A stretch of DNA of 27,190 nucleotides from a bacterium (GCA_905221065.1 CAJNBS010000019.1:1-27190); one strand, 5' to 3'. Positions 8,064-19,720 are shown, counted from the first letter of the stretch. Notes: generated from the letters alone by a model not told the origin. Numbers and translations are program-made.

Positions 8064-9308
8064 TTATTTTTTAAACCATAAATCATTCAAAAATCCAGAA
8101 AAGATTAAGAATGACAGCATGACGACATGGAAGGTGATAACCATGCCAAGCAACTGAATCCAGCGATTCTCAGGTAGAGCAGCTTTCCCTGCTTTCTTCC
8201 GTTCCTTATTGAGCGTTTTTTTCTTGCGAACCCAAGCATCATTGATGACCAAGCCTAGTCCATGAAAGAGGCCATAGGCAATGTAGTACCATGTCACGCC
8301 ATGCCAAAATCCCATAATCAGCATATTTACAATATAAGCCACGCTTGAGGTTACATTGCGATTCTTAAAGACCTTCTTTCTGGTCAACACCATCACCATC
8401 CGCATAAAGACAAAGTCACGGAACCAGAAAGAGAGACTCATGTGCCAACGATTCCAAAATTCCTTTAAATCCCTTGATAAAAAGGGCTTATTAAAGTTGA
8501 TCGGGCTACGGATTCCCATCAAATTTGAAATGGCTAAGGCAAACATAGAATAACCTGCAAAATCAAAGAAAAGCTCCAGACCAAAAGTATACATAACTGC
8601 CAAGGCATAGTGGTTAAAGAAGCCACCTGACTGCAGGGCTAGATTCTTCAGAGGAGGCAACAAAGTCTCTCCTAAAACATGAGCTAGGATAAACTTGTAC
8701 AAAAATCCCCACATGATATAGCGAACAGATTCATCCAGCATATCCATCAACTCATCCCTCTCAGGAATGGTCTGATAATTTTCATTAAAACGCTTAAAGC
8801 GATCGATTGGGCCACTTGAAAAAGTCGGCATGAAAAGAAGGAAACGAAGGAATTCCCAGAGGGTAAAATCCTTAATCACTCCATCTCTCAGCTCGATGAT
8901 AATCCCAACCGAACGAAAAGTCAGGTAAGAAATTCCCAAGAACCCAAGCAAAGACTGCGTTCCATTGATAGCTGGCTGCACCTTGACAAAGATAATCGGA
9001 AGTAGGGACAGAAAACTAACTAAGTAGAAGACCCACTTGCCATCCTTGCTTTTTCGATAATGCTTGTAGAAGAGTAGGAGCAATATTTCCCAGCAAAGGT
9101 AAATACCCAAGGCAGCCAATTGATTGGTCTTCCCACCCACCAACATGGTGACGATAAAGAAGAGACTAACCAGCACTTCATACCAGGCAAAGCGTTTCTT
9201 GAAAAAGAGACCAATAAAGATAGGTAAGGTTGCAGCAATCACATAGACAAAATACTGAGGATTGCCGTATGGCTCTAAATGAGGAAGCTGTTGAAAGAAC
9301 TCCATCAT
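8064..9308 (-). CDS. dltB: Membrane-bound O-acyltransferase DltB
   Basis: DltB moves D-alanine from DltC across the membrane toward teichoic acid. The 414-residue polytopic protein belongs to the MBOAT family, with the two conserved histidines H289 (FWNRWHMS) and H336 ([10 protein letters not shown]) at the same numbers as in the S. thermophilus enzyme. The start codon overlaps the dltA stop (ATGA). A second Met directly follows the first, so the start may be one codon later. Confidence 0.96.
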   Translation of the reverse strand: MMEFFQQLPHLEPYGNPQYFVYVIAATLPIFIGLFFKKRFAWYEVLVSLFFIVTMLVGGKTNQLAALGIYLCWEILLLLFYKHYRKSKDGKWVFYLVSFLSLLPIIFVKVQPAINGTQSLLGFLGISYLTFRSVGIIIELRDGVIKDFTLWEFLRFLLFMPTFSSGPIDRFKRFNENYQTIPERDELMDMLDESVRYIMWGFLYKFILAHVLGETLLPPLKNLALQSGGFFNHYALAVMYTFGLELFFDFAGYSMFALAISNLMGIRSPINFNKPFLSRDLKEFWNRWHMSLSFWFRDFVFMRMVMVLTRKKVFKNRNVTSSVAYIVNMLIMGFWHGVTWYYIAYGLFHGLGLVINDAWVRKKKTLNKERKKAGKAALPENRWIQLLGMVITFHVVMLSFLIFSGFLNDLWFKK

Positions 9309-10855
9309 CTCTTATTCACCTCGTTAATCAATCCTTTAATATCAATCTTCCCATTTGGAGTCAGTGGCAAACTGTCTCGATAAAGGAATTTAGACGGCAT
9401 CATATAGGACATCATGATATCTATCAAGTCTTCCTTGATGGCCTTGGTAATATCGATATCACGCTCAAACTGCTCACGAACACCATCTTTTAAGATAACA
9501 TAGGCCAATAGATTTTGTACCTTGTGGTCCTTGTTATAGCGCGGAACAGCAACAGCCGACTCGATATAACGAGACTTGTTGAGGTTTTGAGAGACATCTT
9601 CTAATTCTATGCGGTAACCGTTGAACTTAATCTGGAAGTCCATGCGTCCGCCGTAGAGAAGTAAGTCTTCATCTGTCATAGTTCCCACATCTCCTGTATG
9701 GTAGGCTGGTAGACCTTCAAACTCAAAGAAGGCTTCCGCCGTTTTTTCAGGATTATTCATATAACCTTTTGAAACGGCTGGTCCAGAAACAATGATTTCT
9801 CCCTGTTCGCCATTTGGCAATTTCTTGCCGTCCTCGTCAATGATAAAGGTTGGAGAATCAGCCTTGGTATAGCCGATTGGTAGGCGTTTGAGAGTCGCCA
9901 ACATCTCGTCTGTCACAGCAACTGCTGATAGGGCCACTGTCGCTTCTGTTGGGCCGTAGGCATTGATAATACGGGCATTTGGGAAACGCTCACGTAGTTT
10001 TTGAGCTGTTTTGACCGTCAATTCTTCGCCATCAAAGTAGAAATGCGTGATTCCAGGCATTTTCTCACTGTTGAAGTCTTCAGACAACATGGCCATATCC
10101 GCAAAAGACGGTGTGGAAGTCCAGATAGCGATTGGCAATGAAAAGATGGTTGCAAAGAGTTGCTTAAAGTCCTGTGTAATGGCAGATGGAAGAGCGAAAA
10201 GTGTCCCACCAAGTGCCAAGGTCGGTGCCCAGTACATGACAGACAGGTCAAAAGAATAAGGTGGCTGAGCCAGCATTTGCGGACGACTTGGCGTCGCAAA
10301 TTCCTTGTCTGTAATCATCCAGTTAGTAAAGCTGAGGAGATTGTCATGGGAAATCTGCACTCCCTTAGGCTTACCAGTTGTACCAGAAGTAAAGATAATG
10401 TAGTAATTATCATCTCCCTTGACTGGATGCGTGATTTCATAGCTGGTCCCTTTATCAAAGGTTTCTTGAACCTGAGCTAGATTCATTATCGGTGTCGAAA
10501 CCTGCTCCAATGGAAAGTCTGAGATGGCAATAATCAAACTTGGCTCTGCCACTTCTAAAATAGCCGAAACACGCTCCAAAGCCGAATGGCTGTCAATTGG
10601 AATGTAGGCATGACCTGACTTAGTCAAAGCTACAAAAGTTGCCAACATTTCATACTCTTGGCCACCAAAAACGACCACAGGAGACTTCTCTGGCAAGCCT
10701 AGTTGGTCAATGGCTGCAGCCAAACTATCCGAATCAGCCTTCAAATCGCCATAAGTGTGTTCCTGCCCCAAAACATTGTAAACAGGATAGCTAGGCTGGG
10801 TCTGAGCAAAATGCTCAATGGTTTCAATCATATCTGCTATTGGTTTATTTGACAC
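9305..10855 (-). CDS. dltA: D-alanine:carrier protein ligase DltA
   Basis: DltA is a cytosolic adenylating enzyme that activates D-alanine with ATP and loads it onto DltC. The 516-residue protein has the AMP-binding P-loop [11 protein letters not shown] (155-165), the YGPTEATVA core motif, YHTGD, and the C-terminal catalytic lysine K503 in TPNGK. Translation starts at a GTG, 10 nt after AGGAG, and 20 bp after dltX. Confidence 0.97.
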   Translation of the reverse strand: MSNKPIADMIETIEHFAQTQPSYPVYNVLGQEHTYGDLKADSDSLAAAIDQLGLPEKSPVVVFGGQEYEMLATFVALTKSGHAYIPIDSHSALERVSAILEVAEPSLIIAISDFPLEQVSTPIMNLAQVQETFDKGTSYEITHPVKGDDNYYIIFTSGTTGKPKGVQISHDNLLSFTNWMITDKEFATPSRPQMLAQPPYSFDLSVMYWAPTLALGGTLFALPSAITQDFKQLFATIFSLPIAIWTSTPSFADMAMLSEDFNSEKMPGITHFYFDGEELTVKTAQKLRERFPNARIINAYGPTEATVALSAVAVTDEMLATLKRLPIGYTKADSPTFIIDEDGKKLPNGEQGEIIVSGPAVSKGYMNNPEKTAEAFFEFEGLPAYHTGDVGTMTDEDLLLYGGRMDFQIKFNGYRIELEDVSQNLNKSRYIESAVAVPRYNKDHKVQNLLAYVILKDGVREQFERDIDITKAIKEDLIDIMMSYMMPSKFLYRDSLPLTPNGKIDIKGLINEVNKR

Positions 10856-10875
10856 AATAGGAATTCTCCTTCAAG

Positions 10876-11007
10876 TTAAAATTCATTATAGATAAAGCTT
10901 CCTTGACCCTGACCAAGATAGCTAAAGAAGTAAAGCAGCCCTAGAAAGATAAGAAAATACAAGGCTGTCCGACCAAGAAAGAGGTACAATTCTTTTCTCT
11001 GTTTCAT
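10876..11007 (-). CDS. dltX: DltX, small membrane protein of the dlt operon
   Basis: This 43-residue ORF directly precedes dltA. It has a basic N-terminus (MKQRKELY), one membrane helix (about 8-31), and the C-terminal tail GQGSFIYNEF, which fits the FxYxxF ending of DltX proteins. DltX is needed for D-alanylation and is thought to pass D-alanine between DltB, DltD and teichoic acid. There is no strong ribosome-binding site in front of the ATG (GGTTTTTCTTG), which may limit its level. It is the first gene after the dlt promoter. Confidence 0.9.
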   Translation of the reverse strand: MKQRKELYLFLGRTALYFLIFLGLLYFFSYLGQGQGSFIYNEF

Positions 11008-11078
11008 CAAGAAAAACCATTCATTTCTGTAATTTTTCGCTAAAATAAGAGTAATTCTTACTAGCTTATTTTTCTACC

Positions 11079-11108
11079 ATTGTACCACTTTATATAGTAT
11101 TTTTTCAA
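11079..11108 (-). promoter_or_regulatory. dlt operon promoter
   Basis: On the minus strand TTGAAA (11103-11108), an 18-bp spacer and TGG-TACAAT (hexamer 11079-11084) give an extended -10 promoter, with a leader of about 65 nt before dltX. Confidence 0.75.
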
Positions 11109-11179
11109 TTGTTTACCGTACATTTTCACTACATTTAAGCTAATTTTAAAGATTATGCGGTTTTTCTATGTATATTTTA

Positions 11180-11213
11180 AAAGAAAAAAGCCTGAGATTT
11201 TCATCTCAAGCTC
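11180..11213 (-). terminator. Terminator downstream of the glp operon
   Basis: On the minus strand AGCTTGAGAT pairs with ATCTCAGGCT (one internal mismatch) around GAAA and is followed by TTTTTTCTTTT. It lies between the BOX element and the dlt promoter, so it should stop glp read-through into dlt. Confidence 0.75.
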
Positions 11214-11233
11214 TATCAAAATAATTGTTTTCT

Positions 11234-11384
11234 AATACTCAATGAAAATCAAAGAGCAAACTAGGAAGCTAGCCGCATGTTGCTCAAAGCACTGCTTTGA
11301 GGTTGCAGATAGAACTGACGAAGTCAGTAACCATACATACGGTAAGGCGACGCTGACGTGGTTTGAAGAGATTTTCGAAGAGTA
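11234..11384 (-). repeat. BOX element (boxA-boxB-boxC)
   Basis: This stretch of about 150 bp is a BOX repeat, the interspersed element of S. pneumoniae and relatives. The diagnostic boxA core GGTAAGGCGACGCTGACG is at 11341-11358, with one difference from the well-known BOX PCR primer sequence. The length fits one copy each of boxA (about 11326-11384), boxB and boxC (to about 11234). The ends ACTCTTCGAAAATC and GATTTTCATTGAGTA (minus strand) are typical. BOX elements form stable RNA structures and can change expression of neighbours. This one lies directly behind glpF inside its transcript. Confidence 0.92.
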
Positions 11385-11387
11385 AAA

Positions 11388-12092
11388 TTAGAAAAGTGAG
11401 AATACAAGCACTGCCAAGGCTGCACCGATAACAGGTCCTACAACTGGAATCCAAGCATAAGACCAGTCTCCGTCTCCCTTGTTTGGAATTGGCAAGATGC
11501 TGTGCATGATACGAGGTCCAAGGTCACGCGCAGGGTTCAAGGCATAGCCTGTTGTCCCACCTAGTGATAGACCAATACCGACAATCAAAGTTCCTACTGC
11601 AAAGGTTCCGATACCTGCCTGAAAATCGTACAGCCCTAAAGCAAAGATTGTCAACACCAAAACAAAAGTGCCAAGAATTTCGCTAATCAAGTTTGATACA
11701 GTATCTTTGATAGCTGGTCCTGTGCTGAAAGTAGCCAAAATATTTCCTGCATTTTCTTCTGCCTCATAGTGAGGTTTGAATTGCAACCAAACCAAAATCT
11801 GACCGAGCATAGCCCCTGCGAACTGAGCTAGGATGTAAGGGAAAACGGAAGCCCAAGGCAAACCACCGTTTAAGGCCACACCAATCGTCACAGCTGGGTT
11901 TAAATGAGCTGGACTGAGCTTGCCAGATACAAAGACTGCAACTGCAACCGCAATCCCCCAACCCATAGTAATCACAATCCAACCTGAGCTGTTGCTCTTG
12001 GTTTTAGGAAGAACCACACCTGCAACAACACCATTTCCTAGAAGAATCAGGATTAATGTTCCTAAAAATTCTCCAAATAATTCATTCATCAT
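11388..12092 (-). CDS. glpF: Glycerol uptake facilitator GlpF
   Basis: This 234-residue aquaglyceroporin lets glycerol diffuse in. Six hydrophobic segments and two pore motifs are visible, HLNPAVTIG and ALNPARDLG; the Asp after the second NPAR is typical of glycerol-conducting members. The start is the first ATG of ATGATGAATG, with GGAG 8 nt upstream; a longer frame reaching 12146 has no such site. It is the last gene of glpKOF, and its stop codon lies 3 bp from the BOX element. Confidence 0.95.
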   Translation of the reverse strand: MMNELFGEFLGTLILILLGNGVVAGVVLPKTKSNSSGWIVITMGWGIAVAVAVFVSGKLSPAHLNPAVTIGVALNGGLPWASVFPYILAQFAGAMLGQILVWLQFKPHYEAEENAGNILATFSTGPAIKDTVSNLISEILGTFVLVLTIFALGLYDFQAGIGTFAVGTLIVGIGLSLGGTTGYALNPARDLGPRIMHSILPIPNKGDGDWSYAWIPVVGPVIGAALAVLVFSLF

Positions 12093-12107
12093 CTTTCTGT
12101 CTCCATT

Positions 12108-12151
12108 AAAAAGAAGGGGTGGGCGACAAGGAATGCTACCCTCCACCTCTT
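12108..12151 (-). terminator. Intercistronic hairpin between glpO and glpF
   Basis: On the minus strand AAGAGGTGG pairs with CCACCCCTT (8 of 9 pairs; 12143-12151 with 12114-12122), followed by CTTTTTAA. It could be an internal partial terminator or an RNA-processing or stability element that sets glpF apart from glpKO. Confidence 0.5.
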
Positions 12152-12161
12152 TTCCTTTTTC

Positions 12162-13988
12162 TTAATTTTTTAATTCTGCTAAATCGTTGTTAGCAAGAGC
12201 TGCTTCGACATCCGCACGGTAGCCTGCTTTTTCTTCTTCTGCCCAGTCATAGAATCGTCCCATTTCATCCAAAACTGGCTCAACGATACTATCCAAGCTA
12301 TCACGCATGAAGAGCATATGGTTGGTACGACGAAGAAGGAAGTCAACTGGGCTAAGAGCCAACTCATTGCGCATTGCATAGTGAAGAGACAAGGTGTCTG
12401 CCAAGCTGAGTCCTGGCGCTTGTTCCAAGCTGTGAGCAAGGGCAAAGACCTTCGGTGCATTTGAACCGTAAAGATTTGCTAGATAGTGAGCTTCCTTGCT
12501 ATCCAATCCACGTGACACTCCAAGTTGCGCAAAGGCTTCGATTTCTGAGTCCACATTTGCTGGGTTCAATTCTCCACCTGAAACAGGATAAGTCTTAGAG
12601 TTGATCAGTTTAAAGCTGCGGTCAAATTCTGCTTTAAGGATGTCAACCACGCGCTCCATAGCTCCTTCAGCCATCTTACGGTAGTCTGTGATTTTACCAC
12701 CAGCAAGGGTCAAAAGGCCATTGTCATCACGGTCCAAGCTCGAACCACGAGAAACTGCAGATGGATCCAAATGTTTCTCAGATGTGCTGCTTTCAAGCTT
12801 GCTGACAGCAGATTCAACATCTTCACGCGTTTTTTCTTTCGATAGATAAGCTTCGACAGTCGCAATTAAGCTATTGAAGCTTTCATCACTGATAGTTCCG
12901 TTATTTCCGCCATTGTAGTCAGAAGCGCTATTGCCTGCGATCAATGGACGAAGACCTGCCCAGCTGCTTTCGATATCGTCAATGGTGATGTTGGCTTCTG
13001 GGAAGCGGTTGTTGACAATGCCAAGTAGATAATCTACATCTTCCTGAGTCACTTTTGGATGTTCCAAATCACCTGTGTAGTCTGTATCAGTTGTACCGAA
13101 GTAAGTCTTGTTTTCACGTGGGAGAACAAAGACCATACGGCCATCACCCAAACCTGTATCAAAGTAAACTGGTTGAGAAACCTTGATCTTGCTTGAATCC
13201 ACTACCAAGTGAACTCCCTTAGTTGGACGCATTTGTGAGAATTGTGTTCCCTTATTAGACAAATTACGCACCTTGTCGCTCCAAGGACCTGTTGTGTTAA
13301 TCACCAGACGCGCCTTGATTTCAAAGACTTGATCTGTCAACAAATCACGAGCTACGACACCTGTAATCTTGCCACTTTCGTCAAAGAGGAAGCCTTCTGC
13401 CTTAACATGGTTGGCAATGAGGGCACCATCTTGGTTGGCACGTTTGATATTTTCAATCACAAGACGCGCATCGTTGTTACGGAAGTCAAGGTAAACCCCA
13501 CCTCCTACCAAGCCTTCTTTCTTCAAGTTTGGCTGGCGTTCCAAGACTTCTTCCTTGCTCAAGACCTTGTTGGCAGCTGGCGTGTTATTAACCCCTGCCA
13601 AAAGGTCATACAAATCCATGGCTACTTTGAGACGGAAAAGACTAAAGGTCGCTCCATCTTCATCGTAAACTGGCAAGAGCATTGGGTCCGGTTTTGGAAT
13701 ATGTGGAGCGATTTGTTGAACCACTGCACGTTCAGAAACCGTATCTGACACCACTTCCACGTCAAATTGCTTGAGGTAACGAAGACCCCCATGAACCAAT
13801 TTTGTTGAACGGCTGGATGTTCCTTCTGCGAAGTCTTGCATTTCAATCAAACCAGTCTCAAGACCACTGGCTGCTGCCTGCAAGGCTACACCAGCTCCTG
13901 TAATTCCTCCACCAATAATCAAGAGATCCAAGGTGCGTTCCTGCATTTTTTTTATTGATAATTCACGTGTTTTCTTTGAAAATTCCAT
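12162..13988 (-). CDS. glpO: Alpha-glycerophosphate oxidase GlpO
   Basis: GlpO oxidises glycerol 3-phosphate to dihydroxyacetone phosphate with oxygen, releasing H2O2, and feeds glycerol into glycolysis. The 608-residue flavoprotein has the FAD-binding motif GGGITGAG (26-33), the DAO fold with the SSRSTKLVHGGLRYL stretch, and an insertion around 350-410 (rich in Ser/Glu/Lys) that separates oxidases of lactic acid bacteria from dehydrogenases. The ribosome-binding site is weak (AAAGTGTG). It lies 41 bp after glpK. Confidence 0.95.
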   Translation of the reverse strand: MEFSKKTRELSIKKMQERTLDLLIIGGGITGAGVALQAAASGLETGLIEMQDFAEGTSSRSTKLVHGGLRYLKQFDVEVVSDTVSERAVVQQIAPHIPKPDPMLLPVYDEDGATFSLFRLKVAMDLYDLLAGVNNTPAANKVLSKEEVLERQPNLKKEGLVGGGVYLDFRNNDARLVIENIKRANQDGALIANHVKAEGFLFDESGKITGVVARDLLTDQVFEIKARLVINTTGPWSDKVRNLSNKGTQFSQMRPTKGVHLVVDSSKIKVSQPVYFDTGLGDGRMVFVLPRENKTYFGTTDTDYTGDLEHPKVTQEDVDYLLGIVNNRFPEANITIDDIESSWAGLRPLIAGNSASDYNGGNNGTISDESFNSLIATVEAYLSKEKTREDVESAVSKLESSTSEKHLDPSAVSRGSSLDRDDNGLLTLAGGKITDYRKMAEGAMERVVDILKAEFDRSFKLINSKTYPVSGGELNPANVDSEIEAFAQLGVSRGLDSKEAHYLANLYGSNAPKVFALAHSLEQAPGLSLADTLSLHYAMRNELALSPVDFLLRRTNHMLFMRDSLDSIVEPVLDEMGRFYDWAEEEKAGYRADVEAALANNDLAELKN

Positions 13989-14029
13989 ATTTACACACTT
14001 TCTAACTGAGTCGCTTTATTCTTCCGGTA

Positions 14030-15616
<1,587 letters not shown>

Positions 15617-15669
15617 TTATCAACTTTTTTTAATTTTTAAAAAAATGTGAGGAGATTGTGCGAATTTCA

Positions 15670-15697
15670 CAAAAAGACCTGGAACAACCAAGCCTTT
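15670..15697 (-). terminator. Terminator of the Mga-like regulator gene
   Basis: On the minus strand AAAGGCTTGG pairs with CCAGGTCTTT (10 pairs, two G-T) around TTGTT, then TTTTTG. It overlaps the end of the regulator gene and lies upstream of the glpK promoter. Confidence 0.8.
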
Positions 15698-17124
15698 TAA
15701 CTAAATAATAACTGGCGAATCGCTGCCAAATCCTCCATATCCAAGTCATTTTTTAAATAATAGACTGGTGTCTGTTCCTTCTTATGAATCGGGTTATTGG
15801 TAACCAGCAAATCATAATGCCGAGTACGATCATAGGCTTCAATGGTAATAAAACGATTGTATTCCAAATACCGTCTCAAAATGGCTGCCATCCTTGAAAA
15901 GACAAGAAAGCCCGAGGTTAAGTCCAAGCCAATCCGCATATGCTGGCCACCATTTTCTGCCATATATTCGATCAACTGGAGCCATTCCCAAAAAATTTTC
16001 TTATCCAAATCCGTCCCCTGATGAAAGGCAGGTAGAGCATGAAAAATCTCCTCTGCCGTTCCCCTAAAATCATGTTCCATTAACAAATAAGGATGACGAT
16101 TCTCTAACTGGTACTTGTAGCGATCCTGTAAAATATAGCCCTTGTATAAATAGACTTGAGCACAAAGCTGACTGAGTTCATAGGTGACATGGTCCTCTGT
16201 ATAATCCCCCAGCAACTCCTCTTTCTTCATTTCTTGGATCAATTGCGTCAGCAAATCTACCAACTGCCCTCCAAATCCCAGAATATACTCCATTGTATGA
16301 AGAGGAAGAATGCGATGAGATAGAAGAAAAGAAAAGAAAATCATCATCTCCCCATCCTCAGTTCCTAGAGGAAGGTGTTGCCCAGCAAAAAAGGACGGAG
16401 CCTTTCGATGCAAACGAAGATAGAAAATATTGTCAAAATACCCTCGCATTTTTTCTTCTATCACTTGAAACTTACAGGCATTGACCCGAAGACGTTGTTG
16501 GCTGATGTGAGCCCAAAGAACCAAGTCCAGTTTCTGCCCTGAAGATAAACTTGCACCGCAGATTTCTTCTAAACTGGCAATCTCCTGCTTTCTCTCTGGT
16601 TTCTGCATGTGGCCTTCCCATTCCTGACTGGACCAGACCTTGCGGAAAAGACAGAAGTAAAAATAACGAATCTGATGCTCTGGCCCTCGCAAACGGCCAT
16701 TTTGAATAGACAAGTCAAATTCTGATAAAATCTGGTTTAAACTTGATAAATGACGACCAAGTGTAGCCTCACTGATCATTAATTCTTGAGCCAGCTGGTG
16801 GGCTAAAAACTGTTGGTGATAGAGAAGATAGACTAGAATTTGGTATTTTATGGCATTTTCTAAAAATAAGCTTCGAATCTCTCGCCCTTTGACTGCAGGA
16901 CCAATTGATAAACTCAAAATTTCATCTGCCAAACGAATTTTCAGATCCAGACCTTTTTCCTGAGCCTTGTCATTGAGCAGGGTGACATATTTTGTTAGGG
17001 TTGCTTTTGAAAATCCTGTTTCCTCCATCACAGCCTTGACGGTCGTCTGAGACTCTTGTAATAGAAAGGAAAGGATTGAAAATTGGCCAGATTCAGCCTT
17101 TTCCATCAAGTCGCCTAAATACAT
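15697..17124 (-). CDS. Mga/AtxA-type transcription regulator
   Basis: This 475-residue protein looks like a regulator of the Mga family. Two helix-turn-helix regions are visible: about 18-50 ([20 protein letters not shown]) and about 95-140 ([20 protein letters not shown]). A long helical middle part resembles PTS regulation domains, and the C-terminal [10 protein letters not shown] stretch resembles an EIIB-like fold. Such proteins respond to PTS phosphorylation. The ATG is preceded by GGGG with 6-nt spacing; MEKAES six codons later is an alternative start. It lies just upstream of glpK in the same direction, separated by a terminator, and diverges from hslO. A role in glycerol control is plausible from position only. 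Confidence 0.8.
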   Translation of the reverse strand: MYLGDLMEKAESGQFSILSFLLQESQTTVKAVMEETGFSKATLTKYVTLLNDKAQEKGLDLKIRLADEILSLSIGPAVKGREIRSLFLENAIKYQILVYLLYHQQFLAHQLAQELMISEATLGRHLSSLNQILSEFDLSIQNGRLRGPEHQIRYFYFCLFRKVWSSQEWEGHMQKPERKQEIASLEEICGASLSSGQKLDLVLWAHISQQRLRVNACKFQVIEEKMRGYFDNIFYLRLHRKAPSFFAGQHLPLGTEDGEMMIFFSFLLSHRILPLHTMEYILGFGGQLVDLLTQLIQEMKKEELLGDYTEDHVTYELSQLCAQVYLYKGYILQDRYKYQLENRHPYLLMEHDFRGTAEEIFHALPAFHQGTDLDKKIFWEWLQLIEYMAENGGQHMRIGLDLTSGFLVFSRMAAILRRYLEYNRFITIEAYDRTRHYDLLVTNNPIHKKEQTPVYYLKNDLDMEDLAAIRQLLFS

Positions 17125-17272
17125 TTGTTACCCCTTTCATTTTCTTCCTTAAGCATAGCATAAATCTTACAAATGCTGAAATAATCTGTTTCTCTTTTTA
17201 TTTACTTGCTGATTTTCTGGTCTATTATCCTGAAAATCAACAAACACACGGCTCCCCCTTTGGGCATTTTTA

Positions 17273-17281
17273 TGCTAAAAT
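17273..17281 (+). promoter_or_regulatory. hslO promoter (extended -10)
   Basis: TGC-TAAAAT ends at 17281, only 7 bp before the hslO ATG at 17289. No clear -35 or ribosome-binding site is present, so the transcript probably starts at or next to the start codon. Confidence 0.65.
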
Positions 17282-17288
17282 AGTAGCT

Positions 17289-18161
17289 ATGGATAAAATT
17301 ATTAAAACTATATCAGAAAGCGGAGCCTTTCGTGCTTTTGTCCTTGATAGCACAGAAACCGTCCGCACTGCTCAAGAAAAACACCAAACCCAAGCTAGCT
17401 CAACTGTAGCGCTTGGTCGAACTCTTATCGCTAGCCAGATTCTCGCAGCCAATGAAAAAGGAAATACCAAACTAACAGTTAAGGTGTTAGGATCTAGCTC
17501 TCTAGGTGCTATCATCACCGTCGCTGACACCAAGGGGAATGTCAAAGGTTACGTTCAAAACCCTGGTGTTGACATCAAAAAGACTGCAACTGGTGAAGTC
17601 CTAGTCGGACCTTTTGTTGGAAATGGTCAATTCCTCGTTATCACAGACTACGGCACTGGGAATCCGTACAACTCTATGACTCCCCTCATCTCTGGAGAAA
17701 TCGGTGAAGACCTTGCCTTTTACCTGACTGAAAGCCAACAGACCCCTTCTGCAGTCGGCCTCAATGTCCTTTTGGACAAGGAAGACAAGGTCAAGGTTGC
17801 AGGTGGTTTCCTAGTCCAAGTCTTGCCAGGAGCCAAGGAAGAAGAGATTGCTCGCTTTGAAAAACGCATCCAAGAAATGCCAGCTATCTCAATGCTTCTC
17901 GAAAGTGAAGACCACATCGAAGCCCTCCTCAAAGCTATCTACGGCGATGAAGCCTACAAACGTCTTTCTGAAGAAGAAATCCGTTTCCAATGTGACTGTA
18001 GTCATGAGCGCTTTATGAACGCTCTTGCCAGCCTTCCAAGTTCAGACCTACAGGAAATGAAAGAGGAAGACCACGGGGCAGAAATCACTTGTCAATTCTG
18101 CCAAACTACTTACAACTTTGATGAAAACGACCTGGAGGAACTCATTCGTGACAAATCTTAA
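17289..18161 (+). CDS. hslO: Redox-regulated chaperone Hsp33
   Basis: Hsp33 is a cytosolic holdase switched on by oxidation, protecting proteins during oxidative stress. The 290-residue protein has the N-terminal substrate-binding domain and the C-terminal zinc-binding redox switch with C235-D-C237 and C268-QF-C271. The start at MDKIIKTIS gives the family's length; the same frame extends further upstream without a supported start. The message looks leaderless. It is followed with overlap by dusB. H2O2 from GlpO and other oxidases makes such a chaperone sensible in this organism. Confidence 0.96.
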   Translation: MDKIIKTISESGAFRAFVLDSTETVRTAQEKHQTQASSTVALGRTLIASQILAANEKGNTKLTVKVLGSSSLGAIITVADTKGNVKGYVQNPGVDIKKTATGEVLVGPFVGNGQFLVITDYGTGNPYNSMTPLISGEIGEDLAFYLTESQQTPSAVGLNVLLDKEDKVKVAGGFLVQVLPGAKEEEIARFEKRIQEMPAISMLLESEDHIEALLKAIYGDEAYKRLSEEEIRFQCDCSHERFMNALASLPSSDLQEMKEEDHGAEITCQFCQTTYNFDENDLEELIRDKS

Positions 18162-19128
18162 TACACCTTTTATGATTGGCAATGTTGAGATTCCCAATCG
18201 TACCGTTTTAGCACCCATGGCCGGCGTGACCAACTCAGCCTTTCGTACCATTGCAAAAGAGCTCGGAGCTGGACTCGTTGTCATGGAAATGGTCTCTGAC
18301 AAGGGAATCCAATACAACAACGAAAAAACCCTGCATATGCTTCATATCGATGAAGGCGAAAATCCAGTCTCTATCCAACTTTTTGGAAGTGATGAAGACA
18401 GCCTCGCACGCGCAGCAGAATTCATCCAAGAAAACACCAAGACCGATATCGTCGATATCAACATGGGCTGCCCAGTTAACAAAATCGTGAAGAATGAAGC
18501 TGGCGCTATGTGGCTCAAGGATCCAGACAAGATCTACTCTATCATCAACAAGGTACAATCTGTCCTTGATATCCCCCTTACTGTCAAAATGCGTACCGGC
18601 TGGGCTGACCCATCACTTGCAGTAGAAAATGCCCTGGCTGCTGAAGCTGCAGGTGTTTCTGCCCTTGCCATGCATGGACGTACCCGTGAACAAATGTACA
18701 CTGGTCACGCTGACCTTGAGACCCTTCACAAGGTCGCTCAAGCACTGACAAAGATTCCATTCATCGCCAACGGTGACATCCGTACAGTTCAAGAAGCAAA
18801 ACAACGCATCGAAGAAGTCGGTGCTGACGCAGTCATGATTGGCCGCGCTGCCATGGGGAATCCTTACCTCTTCAACCAAATCAACCACTACTTTGAAACA
18901 GGAGAGATCCTACCTGATTTGACCTTTGAGGACAAGATGAAAATCGCCTACGAACACTTGAAACGCTTGATTAACCTCAAAGGGGAAAATGTCGCAGTTC
19001 GTGAATTCCGAGGACTCGCTCCTCACTACCTCCGTGGAACATCTGGCGCTGCCAAACTCCGTGGAGCCATTTCACAAGCTAGCACTCTAGCAGAGATTGA
19101 AGCACTCTTGCAGTTGGATAAGGCTTAA
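18148..19128 (+). CDS. dusB: tRNA-dihydrouridine synthase (DusB-type)
   Basis: The enzyme reduces uridine to dihydrouridine in tRNA with FMN and NADPH. The 326-residue protein has the Dus barrel signature [12 protein letters not shown], the catalytic cysteine C108 in INMGCPVNK, and the TGWAD and [11 protein letters not shown] motifs. The likely start is GTG at 18148, 9 nt after GGAGG. This overlaps the end of hslO by 14 nt, so translation is probably coupled. ATGs further upstream lie in hslO and lack a suitable site. Confidence 0.93.
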   Translation: MTNLNTPFMIGNVEIPNRTVLAPMAGVTNSAFRTIAKELGAGLVVMEMVSDKGIQYNNEKTLHMLHIDEGENPVSIQLFGSDEDSLARAAEFIQENTKTDIVDINMGCPVNKIVKNEAGAMWLKDPDKIYSIINKVQSVLDIPLTVKMRTGWADPSLAVENALAAEAAGVSALAMHGRTREQMYTGHADLETLHKVAQALTKIPFIANGDIRTVQEAKQRIEEVGADAVMIGRAAMGNPYLFNQINHYFETGEILPDLTFEDKMKIAYEHLKRLINLKGENVAVREFRGLAPHYLRGTSGAAKLRGAISQASTLAEIEALLQLDKA

Positions 19129-19129
19129 A

Positions 19130-19681
19130 ATGGTTCATACTGCTCTACTGATTATCGATATGCAAAAAGCATTTAATAGACCTATCTGGGGAGAACGAAA
19201 CAATCCTCAAGCTGAACACCAAGCATTGAGGGTACTGGGATACTTTCGTAAACACGCTCTTCCAGTCTTACATGTTCAACACATATCTGACAATCCCCAG
19301 TCGCAATTTCATAACAAACAAAATCAAGAGTTTAAAAGTGGATTTGAACCAGTTGCTTCAGAACCTGTCTTTCAAAAAACGGTTAATAGCGCCTTTATTG
19401 AAACAAATCTTGAAACCTATTTACGAAAAAATCAGATTTGTCATTTAGTCCTTGTTGGTCTGACGCTGCCTCATTGTGTATCTACTACGACACGAATGGC
19501 AGCAAATCTTGGTTTTGAAGTCACTTTACTAGCAGATGCTACTGCCAGTTTTACCCTATCTAACAAAAATAGTCAGGCCATCTCTCCTGAGACTATCCAT
19601 GAGATTAATCTCCTTTCTCTACAAGATGAGTTTGCTCAAATTCTTACTACAGAAGAATTTTTAACCCAAGTACAAGTATAA
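19130..19681 (+). CDS. Isochorismatase-like cysteine hydrolase
   Basis: This 183-residue protein belongs to the isochorismatase/nicotinamidase superfamily. The catalytic triad can be placed at D10 (LLIIDMQKAF), K83 (VFQKTVNSAF) and C116 (GLTLPHCVSTT). Family members cut small amides or esters such as nicotinamide or N-carbamoyl compounds; the substrate here is unknown. The ATG is one base after the dusB stop, with AAGG 8-10 nt before it inside dusB, so it is read as the third gene of the hslO-dusB unit. In the pneumococcal layout I remember, other genes follow dusB here. Confidence 0.88.
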   Translation: MVHTALLIIDMQKAFNRPIWGERNNPQAEHQALRVLGYFRKHALPVLHVQHISDNPQSQFHNKQNQEFKSGFEPVASEPVFQKTVNSAFIETNLETYLRKNQICHLVLVGLTLPHCVSTTTRMAANLGFEVTLLADATASFTLSNKNSQAISPETIHEINLLSLQDEFAQILTTEEFLTQVQV

Positions 19682-19684
19682 AAT

Positions 19685-19720
19685 AATCCGTCAACTCTTA
19701 TTGAGCTGACGGATTTTCTT
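19685..19720 (+). terminator. Terminator of the hslO-dusB-hydrolase unit
   Basis: AATCCGTCA (19685-19693) pairs with TGACGGATT (19707-19715), followed by TTCTTTG. It lies between convergent genes and may also act for the lipoprotein gene on the minus strand. Confidence 0.8.

Noticed and set aside
13242..13748. 168-residue plus-strand ORF opposite glpO
   Set aside because: It is a shadow of the conserved oxidase frame, with no translation signals.
17076..17288. Upstream extension of hslO by 71 codons
   Set aside because: It starts inside the divergent regulator gene, spans the hslO promoter, and would make Hsp33 far longer than the family.
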